Assembly: GCF_900110695.1 (NCBI RefSeq)
Contig: NZ_FOEH01000001.1
Coordinates: 310,001 to 374,000, forward strand
Source of the DNA: Virgibacillus subterraneus
Lineage (GTDB): Bacteria; Bacillota; Bacilli; Bacillales; Amphibacillaceae
Length of the DNA stretch: 64,000 bases
Direction of reading: 5' to 3'
Of the stretch, positions 28,048 to 36,440 are shown in pieces. Positions within the stretch are counted from its first letter, which is position 1; each line of letters opens with the position of its first letter. Both the position numbers and the translations under genes were made by a program. The notes beneath the pieces are model-generated. The model was not told the DNA's origin, did no database searches, and saw only the letters and a program-made list of their open reading frames with translations.

Positions 28048-29219
28048 AGAAATGGATCGCGTTAATTATTATTTATATATGTAACTGTCTTCCGATAAAA
28101 CAGAACAAAATATTCTTATTTAGTTATTATGGAAGTCAGTATGGATGCAGTCCAAAGTATATTACCGAATATATTAAGAAGTATTACCCAAAAGACAGAT
28201 TTGACGTTGTCTGGGCCTTTAATGACCCTGATTCCAAAAAACACCTGGACCAAGTTAAAAAAGTAAAGGTCATGTCATTACGATATTTTTATGAATTGTG
28301 TACGTCGAAAGTGATCATTACAAATTATCGAACTACTGGTTTATTTGTTAAACGAAAGAAGCAGTATTACATTCAAACATGGCACAGTTCACTACGGTTA
28401 AAACATATTGAAAAGGATGCTGAGGCTGTGCTCCCACCAAGCTACGTAAAAATGGCGAAGAAAGACTCAGTAAAATGTGATTTATTATTATCCGGATGTA
28501 AGTACAGTACCGCTATATTTAAACGATCCTTCTGGTATGGAGGAGAGATTTTTGAGCATGGAACACCAAGGAATGACTTATTGTTCAAACGTAATCCAGA
28601 CAAGAGAGCGGATGTATTAGAAAAGTTACATGTTAATTCTGATTCTAAAGTTTTGTTATATGCACCAACATTTAGAAAAAATAATAACCTGGAAGTTTAT
28701 AATATTGACTGGTCTCGCTTGGTACGCCAGCTGGAAAGCAGATTTGGCAATGAGTGGACAATATTGGTCAAACTTCATCCACACTTAACCGCAGAATCAG
28801 GCAAGCTTACTTATGGTGATCGTGTTATGGATGTAACTTCATACGACGATATACAGGAATTGCTGCTAGCAGCAGACGTACTGATATCCGACTACTCATC
28901 ACTAATATTTGATTATTCGATAACCAAACGGCCATGTTTTCTCTATGTACCGGATCTAGAGGAGTATACAAGGCAAGACAGAAAGCTGTATTTTGATATA
29001 ACAGACCTTCCGTTCATTAGTGCAACAAGTAACAATGACCTGTTAGAAAAAGTTGCCACGTTTGATTACGTTCAATATAGAAAACAAATAGAAAAATTCC
29101 TATATAAGGTTGGTACTTTCGAGGACGGAAATGCAAGCAAACAATTGGTAAAGCGGATCGACCGTATTTGCCATGGCCAAAAAGGGAAAAGGAGTGAAGA
29201 AATATATGAAGCAGTATAA
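28044..29219 (+). CDS. CDP-glycerol:glycerophosphate glycerophosphotransferase family protein
   Basis: 391 residues of the TagB/TagF-type family. It has YYIQTWHSSLRLKHIEKDAE, EHGTPRNDLL, LYAPTFRKNN, KLHPHL and the SDYSSLIFDYSITKRPCFLYVPDLEEY donor site. It moves glycerol phosphate (or a related polyol phosphate) from its CDP carrier to an acceptor. The gene overlaps tagD by 14 bp, so donor synthesis and transfer are coupled. One short copy with no long N-terminal domain suggests a primase or a single-unit decorator of the EPS rather than a full wall teichoic acid polymerase. Confidence 0.85.
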   Translation: MKKWIALIIIYICNCLPIKQNKIFLFSYYGSQYGCSPKYITEYIKKYYPKDRFDVVWAFNDPDSKKHLDQVKKVKVMSLRYFYELCTSKVIITNYRTTGLFVKRKKQYYIQTWHSSLRLKHIEKDAEAVLPPSYVKMAKKDSVKCDLLLSGCKYSTAIFKRSFWYGGEIFEHGTPRNDLLFKRNPDKRADVLEKLHVNSDSKVLLYAPTFRKNNNLEVYNIDWSRLVRQLESRFGNEWTILVKLHPHLTAESGKLTYGDRVMDVTSYDDIQELLLAADVLISDYSSLIFDYSITKRPCFLYVPDLEEYTRQDRKLYFDITDLPFISATSNNDLLEKVATFDYVQYRKQIEKFLYKVGTFEDGNASKQLVKRIDRICHGQKGKRSEEIYEAV

Positions 29220-29625
29220 AATCGGCTATACAACAGGGGTATTTGATCTATTTCATGTTGGTCACCTGAACATTTTAAAAAAAGCAAAAGAAAAATGCGA
29301 ATTTCTCATTGTAGGCGTAAGTACAGATGAGTTAGTGATGAAATACAAAAATAAGCAACCCATCATCCCTTATGAGGAAAGAATAGAAATTGTAGAAGGG
29401 ATTAAATATGTCGATGAAGCAATACCACAAAAAGACAGAGATAAATATCGAGCTTGGGAGCATTTAATTTTTGACGTCATGTTTGTTGGTGACGACTGGA
29501 AAGGAAATGCTCTTTTTAATGAACTGGAAAAAAAGTTTAACAAAGAAGGAGTCGACATCGTCTATTTCCCATATACAAAGGGTGTTTCGTCGACGATCGT
29601 GAATGAGAAAATTAAATTGGGATAA
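29206..29625 (+). CDS. tagD: Glycerol-3-phosphate cytidylyltransferase
   Basis: 139 residues from ATG 29206, which follows AAAGGAGTG. The cytidylyltransferase GVFDLFHVGHLNIL motif (HxGH) is intact and the distal RTxGISTT-type motif appears as TKGVSSTIV. It makes CDP-glycerol for the preceding transferase. Its length matches the TagD family (about 130). An upstream in-frame ATG at 29173 lies deep in the previous gene and has no ribosome site. Confidence 0.9.
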   Translation: MKQYKIGYTTGVFDLFHVGHLNILKKAKEKCEFLIVGVSTDELVMKYKNKQPIIPYEERIEIVEGIKYVDEAIPQKDRDKYRAWEHLIFDVMFVGDDWKGNALFNELEKKFNKEGVDIVYFPYTKGVSSTIVNEKIKLG

Positions 29626-29673
29626 ACAACTGAAATATAAGCATACAATATAGTTGAAAAAGGTTGGATTAAG

Positions 29674-30693
29674 ATGAGCACATTTGTATCTCTGGGTAAT
29701 TTTATAAGTATAAACAAGAAATTATCAATTCCATCTATAGCTTTCAAATTGTTTTGTTGTAAACCTTTAATGCCGAGAAACCCACTAAAAAGACTAAGGG
29801 TTGTATATAACTATTTAATTCTGTTCAGACGAAATAATGTGTCTAATGAACACATCTTAAGAAGTGATGGGGACGTCGCTATAAAGGTTGTCGATAGTAA
29901 TTACAAAGTCATAAACTTGAAAAGGAAAATCATTCAAACAATTTTCGATGAGGAGAACGAAGATAAAATTTGTGGCAGCTTGATATATAAAGACTCAAGC
30001 ACTTTGTATGAAAAAATTTGGGATATTGATAAGGAAAACAGAATAATAACAGGATTATTTTATAACGGACATCACCCTAACCTAAATAAAACAAAAAGTA
30101 AAATTCTTAAAAATAGGTTAACAGATATGTTTATAAGCTTATTAGCAGAATCAGACATAAGAAATGTTAATGCTAGGGTCTATGCTAAATCACTTGTCGA
30201 TCTTACATTAGAAATTTTGGATAGAAATTCTGAGGGGATAACGGAAAAAGAATCTCGTTATGTGAGAAATTTTCTTGTTCGAATATACGAAAGGTTTATC
30301 AAAAACAATGAAGAAAGGTTTATACAACTAACACTTAGTCATGGTGATATAAAAGAAGATAATCTTCTAGTACAGAATAATAAAATTGTGTTAATAGATT
30401 GGGAGTTTTGTGGATTCCGTTCTCCAACTTTTGATTTAATAAAATTTAAAACAAGGTTTCCGAATTTTGGAGATGATTTCTATTCTAAGTTAAATAAATA
30501 CTTATTCGATAAGTTGTCTAATAAAACTAAAAGAGGTAACGAGTTAATCCAACGTTATATGAATAATTATTTAGATTTATTTTATTTAGAGGACATAACA
30601 TTAAGGCTTATACAGTTTGAGAATAGGGAATTTGCAAAAGATTTTTCAAAAATAATTAAATTTATTAAAAGACATTCAAATTATGAATCTTAA
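29674..30693 (+). CDS. Aminoglycoside/choline-kinase-like phosphotransferase
   Basis: 339 residues. The catalytic loop LSHGDIKEDNLLVQNNKIVLIDWEFCGFRSPTFDLIKF has the HGDxxxxN and DWE motifs of the APH/choline kinase fold. Next to tagD it may phosphorylate a polyol, sugar or choline-like group destined for the polymer. It is clearly more AT-rich than epsC-epsN, as are the next genes up to 36376. It is not expected to be an antibiotic resistance gene in this setting. Substrate unknown. Confidence 0.7.
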   Translation: MSTFVSLGNFISINKKLSIPSIAFKLFCCKPLMPRNPLKRLRVVYNYLILFRRNNVSNEHILRSDGDVAIKVVDSNYKVINLKRKIIQTIFDEENEDKICGSLIYKDSSTLYEKIWDIDKENRIITGLFYNGHHPNLNKTKSKILKNRLTDMFISLLAESDIRNVNARVYAKSLVDLTLEILDRNSEGITEKESRYVRNFLVRIYERFIKNNEERFIQLTLSHGDIKEDNLLVQNNKIVLIDWEFCGFRSPTFDLIKFKTRFPNFGDDFYSKLNKYLFDKLSNKTKRGNELIQRYMNNYLDLFYLEDITLRLIQFENREFAKDFSKIIKFIKRHSNYES

Positions 30694-30732
30694 GCTTAGA
30701 CTGATTTTAGAAAGGAGTGTGAAGAATAAAAA

Positions 30733-31923
30733 ATGAAGAAGCGTTTATTATTTGTTATTGACTCACTTCATTGTGCAGGTGCAGAAAAAAGCTTAGTTAC
30801 CTTATTGGGGTTGTTGGATTACTCTAAATACAATGTTGATTTAATTTTGTTTGGTCACGGTGGTGAATTAGAACAACTTGTTCCTGATGAGGTAAATATT
30901 CTTCCACCTTTCAAGTATACTCAATTTGCGAAATCAAGGCTATCAGAAGTATTTGTAGAATCCTTTAAAGAGGGTAGCTTTCAAATGCTTTATGCGAGAC
31001 TGAAATATTCAGTAAAGATACACAGTAAAAAATACCGCAATTCGCAGAAAGCAAGATTATATTGGCAGAGTGTTTCGAGAGTAATTGAGCGAAATCCGAA
31101 AACATACGATGTGGCTATAAGTTATGCTCAGGGAGTTCCAACTTTCTATGTAGCTGAAAAAGTTAATGCCTCGAAGAAATTTGGTTGGGTTAATGTTAGT
31201 TATAGATTAGATAAAAAAGAGAAAGAATTCCAAGAAAAGTTCTATGATCAAATAAATGAAATTGTTACAGTGTCTGACTCTACCAAAGAGGTCCTTTTGG
31301 AATCATTTCCTAAATACACAGATAAAATAAAAGTGATTCATGATATTAATAATCCTCTATTAATTTCTGATATGTCAGGGATTGGAAGTGATTATGAGGA
31401 TTTGTTTGATGGAATTAGAATAGTTACTATTGGGAGATTAGCGAATCAAAAAGGTTATGATATTGCACTTGAGACATGTAGAAAGCTGAAAGAGCAAGGT
31501 ATTCATTTTAGATGGTATGTTCTTGGCAAGGGGCCTCTGAAGAAAGAAATAGAGGATTATATCGAAAAACATGATTTAAGTGAACATTTTATTTTATTAG
31601 GTGTAAAAGCAAATCCCTATCCATTCATAAAAAACGCTGATATGTACGTGCAGACGTCCAAATTTGAAGGTTTCGGTATTGCCATTGCAGAAGCACGGAT
31701 GCTTAATGTTCCAGTCGTAACTACTAAATTCGATGCAGTATATAGTCAAATGGTTGATGGAAAAAATGGCCTTGTTGTTGATATGAATTCCGCTGCAGTA
31801 TGTGATGGGATTATGGCATTAATAAATGATCATGAGTTAAGACAAAGTATTGTAAGCTATTTGGAGAATGAGAAAAAAGGAAATGTTGAAGAAATAGAGA
31901 AGTTTTATCAATTAATTGGATGA
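30733..31923 (+). CDS. GT4 glycosyltransferase (second GT4-GT2 pair)
   Basis: 396 residues. RLLFVIDSLHCAGAEKSLVTLLGLLDYSKYNVDLILFGHGGELEQL at the N-terminus and KANPYPFIKNADMYVQTSKFEGFGIAIAEAR in the donor domain are shared with the genes at 25812 and 32979. It is a GT-B fold enzyme of the GT4 type. It is followed 24 bp later by a GT2 gene. The AT-rich composition differs from the eps core. Specificity unknown. Confidence 0.83.
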   Translation: MKKRLLFVIDSLHCAGAEKSLVTLLGLLDYSKYNVDLILFGHGGELEQLVPDEVNILPPFKYTQFAKSRLSEVFVESFKEGSFQMLYARLKYSVKIHSKKYRNSQKARLYWQSVSRVIERNPKTYDVAISYAQGVPTFYVAEKVNASKKFGWVNVSYRLDKKEKEFQEKFYDQINEIVTVSDSTKEVLLESFPKYTDKIKVIHDINNPLLISDMSGIGSDYEDLFDGIRIVTIGRLANQKGYDIALETCRKLKEQGIHFRWYVLGKGPLKKEIEDYIEKHDLSEHFILLGVKANPYPFIKNADMYVQTSKFEGFGIAIAEARMLNVPVVTTKFDAVYSQMVDGKNGLVVDMNSAAVCDGIMALINDHELRQSIVSYLENEKKGNVEEIEKFYQLIG

Positions 31924-31947
31924 TATTTATAGAGTGGGAGGAGAAAA

Positions 31948-32934
31948 ATGAAGCAACCAGATATAAGTATTATCGTTCCTATCTATAATTCTAGCCAGTA
32001 TATTAGTAAGTGTATAGAAAGTATTATGGCACAAACATTTAGGAACTTTGAACTGATTTTAGTTAATGATGGATCGACGGATCATAGTGGTCAAATTTGT
32101 GATCAATATGCTGAAAAAGATAGTAGGATAATTGTAATTCATAAAAAAAATGGAGGAGTGTCCTCTGCAAGAAATACTGGGATTAACATAGCTAAGGGGG
32201 AATATATTAGCTTTGTAGATGGAGACGACTGGATTTATAGCGATATGTATTATCGGTTATATGAGTTATGTAAAGAAACAGATAGTGATATTTCAATTTG
32301 TGGAAACTACAGAGAGGTAAATGGAGATGTCATTCATGTTGAAAGAGAAAAACTTGTAATAGAAATGGATAATACGGAAGCGATGAGACAGTTATTTACA
32401 GGAAAATATTTCAGATTTGCAGTATGGGCAAAATTGTATAAAAAAAGTTGCTTTGAAAATATTCAGTATCCAGAAGACAGAAGGCTCGACGACTTACCAA
32501 CCACATATAAAATATTTACGAATGCAAATAAGGTTGTTTATACAAGTTATGCTGGGTATGTATATTTGCTAAGAGAAAACAGTATATTAACTTCTTCTTA
32601 TAATGAAAAAAAACTAGATGTATTTATAGGTTGGGATGAAATCATTGCTTTTATGAATGAAAACTATCCGCAGCTATCTAAAGAGTATATTTCTTGTTTT
32701 GTGTACTATAGTATGGATCATGTGTACTCCATTTTGAATCAAGTAAAAGACCCGGCCGAGAAGGAGAAGTACATTTTATATATACAAAAATTTATTAGGA
32801 AATATTATAAAGAAATCCTTAAAAATGCACGTTTGTCATTGAAGTATAAATATTTAACCACCTTAATAAATTACAATGTGAGATTTTTATTTTTGAATAA
32901 TAAAATAAAAAGGACTGTAACTAGGCAGTTATAA
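31948..32934 (+). CDS. GT2 family glycosyltransferase
   Basis: 328 residues with ISIIVPIYNSSQYISKCIESIMAQTFRNFELILVNDGSTDHSG, NGGVSSARNTGI and VDGDDW. Related to the GT2 genes at 27010 and 34196, especially in the first 110 residues. It forms the second GT4-GT2 pair. A GGGAGGAG site precedes the ATG. Specificity unknown. Confidence 0.83.
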   Translation: MKQPDISIIVPIYNSSQYISKCIESIMAQTFRNFELILVNDGSTDHSGQICDQYAEKDSRIIVIHKKNGGVSSARNTGINIAKGEYISFVDGDDWIYSDMYYRLYELCKETDSDISICGNYREVNGDVIHVEREKLVIEMDNTEAMRQLFTGKYFRFAVWAKLYKKSCFENIQYPEDRRLDDLPTTYKIFTNANKVVYTSYAGYVYLLRENSILTSSYNEKKLDVFIGWDEIIAFMNENYPQLSKEYISCFVYYSMDHVYSILNQVKDPAEKEKYILYIQKFIRKYYKEILKNARLSLKYKYLTTLINYNVRFLFLNNKIKRTVTRQL

Positions 32935-32978
32935 AAAATACACATAATAAAACTTATATGTTGAAAGTGAGTAGGTCT

Positions 32979-34148
32979 ATGAAAAAGAAAGTTATTTTCA
33001 TGATAATAAACATGAATGTTGGCGGAACAGAAAAAGCATTACTTAATATGATAGCTGAAATGCCAAAAGCTGATTATGATATTACAATTTTAATGCTTGA
33101 GAAATATGGAGGATTTTTAGAATCTATCCCTAGTGAAGTAAATGTTGAATATTTACAAGAATATCCTACATTTAAAGAGGAACTTAATCAGCCGCCAAAG
33201 AAAAAAGCACTTAAACTTATTAAAAGAGGTAGGTTCATAAAAGGAATATTATTTTCAACTATAGTTTTATTATCAAAGTTGACAAAAAACAAAAGTATCT
33301 TTTTTAACTATCTCTTAAAAAATGTCCCTGAATTAACAAATGAATATGATGTCGCCATAGCTTATGCAGGTCCAATGGACTTCATAAGCTATTTTGTTGC
33401 CATGAAAATTAACGCTAAAAAGAAAATTCAATGGATCCATTTTGATATTACTAAGGTAGGATTTGATAATAGGTTTGCGGCTAAACTCTATAAACAGTTT
33501 GATAAGATCTTTGTGGTGTCTAAAGAAGGAAAGAACAAGTTCATCAATTTATTTCCGCAATTTGAGAATAAGGTAGAGTCATTTCCTAATAAGGTGTCCC
33601 GAGAAATAGTATTAAAAATGGCTGATGAAGGTCCAGGATTTGAAGGTAACTTTAATGGAGTCAGAATTTTAACCGTTGGGAGATTAAGTAAGGAAAAAGG
33701 TCAGGATTTGGCAATTCGTGCACTAGCAAAATTAAAAAAGGCAGGATTTAATGTTAGATGGTATTGCATTGGCGAAGGAAGTGCTAGAGCAGAGTATCAA
33801 GAATTAATAAAGGAATATGAGGTAGATAATGATTTTATATTACTAGGTGCAAAGCCTAATCCGTATCCTTATATGAAACAGTGCGATATATATGTTCAAC
33901 CATCAAGACATGAGGGTTATTGTATAACATTGGCTGAGGCGAAGTGTTTCAATAAACCCATTGTCAGTACCAACTTTACCGGGGCTAGAGAGCAAATAGT
34001 AAATGGAAAGACAGGCGTTATTGTAAATATTGGCGAAACAGATGTGTATAACGCAATAAAAAAAATGTTAGATAATAAATTATTATGCCAACGATATTCT
34101 GAAAGCATATCAAAGGAGCACTTTGAAAAAATTGTGTCACATTACTGA
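32979..34148 (+). CDS. GT4 glycosyltransferase (third GT4-GT2 pair)
   Basis: About 389 residues from ATG 32979; an in-frame ATG at 32958 would add seven residues unlike family members. It has VIFMIINMNVGGTEKALLNMIAEMPKADYDITILML and GAKPNPYPYMKQCDIYVQPSRHEGYCITLAEAK. It is paralogous to 25812 and 30733. AT-rich. Followed by a GT2 gene at 34196. Confidence 0.82.
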   Translation: MKKKVIFMIINMNVGGTEKALLNMIAEMPKADYDITILMLEKYGGFLESIPSEVNVEYLQEYPTFKEELNQPPKKKALKLIKRGRFIKGILFSTIVLLSKLTKNKSIFFNYLLKNVPELTNEYDVAIAYAGPMDFISYFVAMKINAKKKIQWIHFDITKVGFDNRFAAKLYKQFDKIFVVSKEGKNKFINLFPQFENKVESFPNKVSREIVLKMADEGPGFEGNFNGVRILTVGRLSKEKGQDLAIRALAKLKKAGFNVRWYCIGEGSARAEYQELIKEYEVDNDFILLGAKPNPYPYMKQCDIYVQPSRHEGYCITLAEAKCFNKPIVSTNFTGAREQIVNGKTGVIVNIGETDVYNAIKKMLDNKLLCQRYSESISKEHFEKIVSHY

Positions 34149-34195
34149 AATAACTTAGTCTTTCATAGTAACAGTAATTAGGGGAGTGGAATTAA

Positions 34196-35254
34196 GTGAA
34201 CCCACAAATTAGTATAATTGTACCGATTTATAACGTGGAGCAATATTTACACAAATGTATGGGTTCAATACTTGCCCAAACTTTTAAAAATATTGAAGTA
34301 ATTCTAGTAAATGATGGTTCTACTGACAAATCCAGCGCTATTTGTGATTTATATGAAAATATGGACAACAGGATAGAAGTGATCCATAAAAAAAATGGTG
34401 GTGTTTCTTCTGCACGTAATAAAGGTATTGAGGCTGCAAAAGGGGAATTTATAGCATTTGTAGATCCAGATGATGTTATTGAACCAACCATGTATGAGGA
34501 GTTGTGGAAATCAGCAAAACAACTAGATGCAGATATTGTGGTTTGTCCTATTAAGACGATAAATCAAGTAATTAATAGAATATCCATTTCCTCGATTTGG
34601 AATAAATCTGGATGTGTACTAAATAAGCAAATAATAGAGAATGAGATCATACCATCTATTTTAGTTAATAAAACGTATAGTTTAGTATCTAGTGTCAACA
34701 AATTATATAAAAAAACAATTTTTGACTTCTATGGTATAAGATTTGATGAAAAAAAGCATCACAGTGAAGATGCAAGGTTAAATTTCACTCTACTAATGAT
34801 AATAGATACCTTGGTCTTTGTAGATAAGCCCTTATACATATATTACATAAGGGAGAGGGGTTCATTAACACAAGTTTTTAGACCTAATCTGTTTGAGTAT
34901 ATAAAAGATAACAGGACCTTTTTAGTAAAATTATGTGAAAAGTATAATATGAACGAAAAAATCAAATTTGTAACTAGCCATTTTACAAATGTTACATTAT
35001 TGCACATACAGGATGTTGTTTTAAATGCTAATTTAACAAAAGTGGATAAACAAAAGATATTGTTGTCAATTATGGAAGATGAAGTATTTATGAATGATAT
35101 ATTAAGCTATTCTAGCCCATCATTCTTTTATCAAGTTCTAAAAGTATTAAGTATTAGAAAAAAAATAAAACTATTAATAAGTATTGTAAGAATTAAGATT
35201 GGAGTTCAAAATATACATAATTTTATTATGGGATTTAGATCTAATATAGATTAA
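34196..35254 (+). CDS. GT2 family glycosyltransferase
   Basis: 352 residues starting with GTG after GGGGAGTGG. The GT-A core has ISIIVPIYNVEQYLHKCMGSILAQTFKNIEVILVNDGSTDKSS, NGGVSSARNKGI and FVDPDDV. It is the third GT2 of the paired series. The C-terminal 100 residues are Lys/Ile rich and divergent. Specificity unknown. Confidence 0.82.
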   Translation: MNPQISIIVPIYNVEQYLHKCMGSILAQTFKNIEVILVNDGSTDKSSAICDLYENMDNRIEVIHKKNGGVSSARNKGIEAAKGEFIAFVDPDDVIEPTMYEELWKSAKQLDADIVVCPIKTINQVINRISISSIWNKSGCVLNKQIIENEIIPSILVNKTYSLVSSVNKLYKKTIFDFYGIRFDEKKHHSEDARLNFTLLMIIDTLVFVDKPLYIYYIRERGSLTQVFRPNLFEYIKDNRTFLVKLCEKYNMNEKIKFVTSHFTNVTLLHIQDVVLNANLTKVDKQKILLSIMEDEVFMNDILSYSSPSFFYQVLKVLSIRKKIKLLISIVRIKIGVQNIHNFIMGFRSNID

Positions 35255-35281
35255 TAACTTATTTAAGAGGTGTAGTGACTC

Positions 35282-36376
35282 GTGAGTAAAAAAAGAGTAT
35301 TAGTAAATGCGTACTTTGCTCAAAACCTGGGAGACGATTTATTTTTAAAAGTACTATTTGATAGATACCCTAACGTTGAATTTCATTTATTAACAGCAAG
35401 TGAAAATTACAATATAGTATTTCAAAATTACAGAAAAGTTAAAATCATAAAAAGTCTTAGTATGAAAATAGGAAATCGCACAGTTAATTTATTTAATAAG
35501 TTACACGAGGGTATTGTGAAATATAGAAATTATAATGCATTTTTAAACATAGGTGGCTCTATTTTTATGGAAAGTATGGGTTGGCAAAAGAGTTTAGAAA
35601 GTAGAAGCCAATTACCTGAAAAGTTTAAAGAGGGAAATAAGAAAACATATATTATAGGAGCAAATTTTGGGCCATTTGAAGATGACTTATTTATTGAGAA
35701 ACATAAAGAATTTTTCTCGCATTTTGATGACATATGTTTTAGAGACAATTATTCTTACAAAATTTTTGGTGATTTAAATAATGTTAGATCTGCACCAGAC
35801 GTTGTCTTTAGCTTGAAAGGTGGATACTCCGTCGCACAAGATAAGTTTATAGGCTTTTCAATCATTGATGTTGAGAAGAGAAAAGACTTGAAACAATACT
35901 TTTATAGATATATCCAAAAGATGAGTGAAATAGCAATTACCTATATAGACCTTGGATATAAAATTAAATTTTTTTCTTTCTGTGAAAACGAAGGCGATTT
36001 GAGAGCAATAAATTATATTTTAAATAGCTTGGACTCTTGTTACACAGAACAAGTGAAAGTTGTTAATTACAGCGTAGATATAAACACATTTCTAGATGAA
36101 TATAAAGCTTGTGAGACTGTAATAGGAACGAGATTCCATTCTATTATTTTGAGTCTGTTATTCAATCAAAATATTTTCCCAATAATTTATAGTGATAAGT
36201 CCTACAATGTGCTAAAAGATATAAACATGGATGGTAAATGCTGCTTTATTAAAGATATTGAAGAGCTTGATGTAAAGAAAATGATAAAAATTTTACCCGG
36301 AAATAAATTAAAGAATAGAAGTGTAATGTTGGAAGCTGAAAAACAATTTAATAAATTAGATCTATTATTATTATAG
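35282..36376 (+). CDS. Polysaccharide pyruvyl transferase family protein
   Basis: 364 residues, GTG start after AGAGGTG. The PF04230-type landmarks are visible: NAYFAQNLGDDLFLKVL, LNIGGSIFMESMGW, YIIGANFGPF, ICFRDNYSYKIF, SAPDVVFSL and GTRFHSIILSLLFN. These enzymes add ketal-linked pyruvate to sugars of EPS or wall polymers. In B. subtilis the eps operon ends with a related gene (epsO). Pyruvylation would add negative charge to the polymer. Confidence 0.83.
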   Translation: MSKKRVLVNAYFAQNLGDDLFLKVLFDRYPNVEFHLLTASENYNIVFQNYRKVKIIKSLSMKIGNRTVNLFNKLHEGIVKYRNYNAFLNIGGSIFMESMGWQKSLESRSQLPEKFKEGNKKTYIIGANFGPFEDDLFIEKHKEFFSHFDDICFRDNYSYKIFGDLNNVRSAPDVVFSLKGGYSVAQDKFIGFSIIDVEKRKDLKQYFYRYIQKMSEIAITYIDLGYKIKFFSFCENEGDLRAINYILNSLDSCYTEQVKVVNYSVDINTFLDEYKACETVIGTRFHSIILSLLFNQNIFPIIYSDKSYNVLKDINMDGKCCFIKDIEELDVKKMIKILPGNKLKNRSVMLEAEKQFNKLDLLLL

Positions 36377-36440
36377 TCTATATATATATTTCTTGCTCTA
36401 ACAGAGCCATAATGAATTCTTTAAAAAGGTGATGTCAAAA

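Noticed and set aside
29674-30693. Aminoglycoside phosphotransferase resistance gene
   Set aside because: Only the generic kinase catalytic loop is shared; it lies between tagD and glycosyltransferases, so a cell-surface precursor kinase is more likely.
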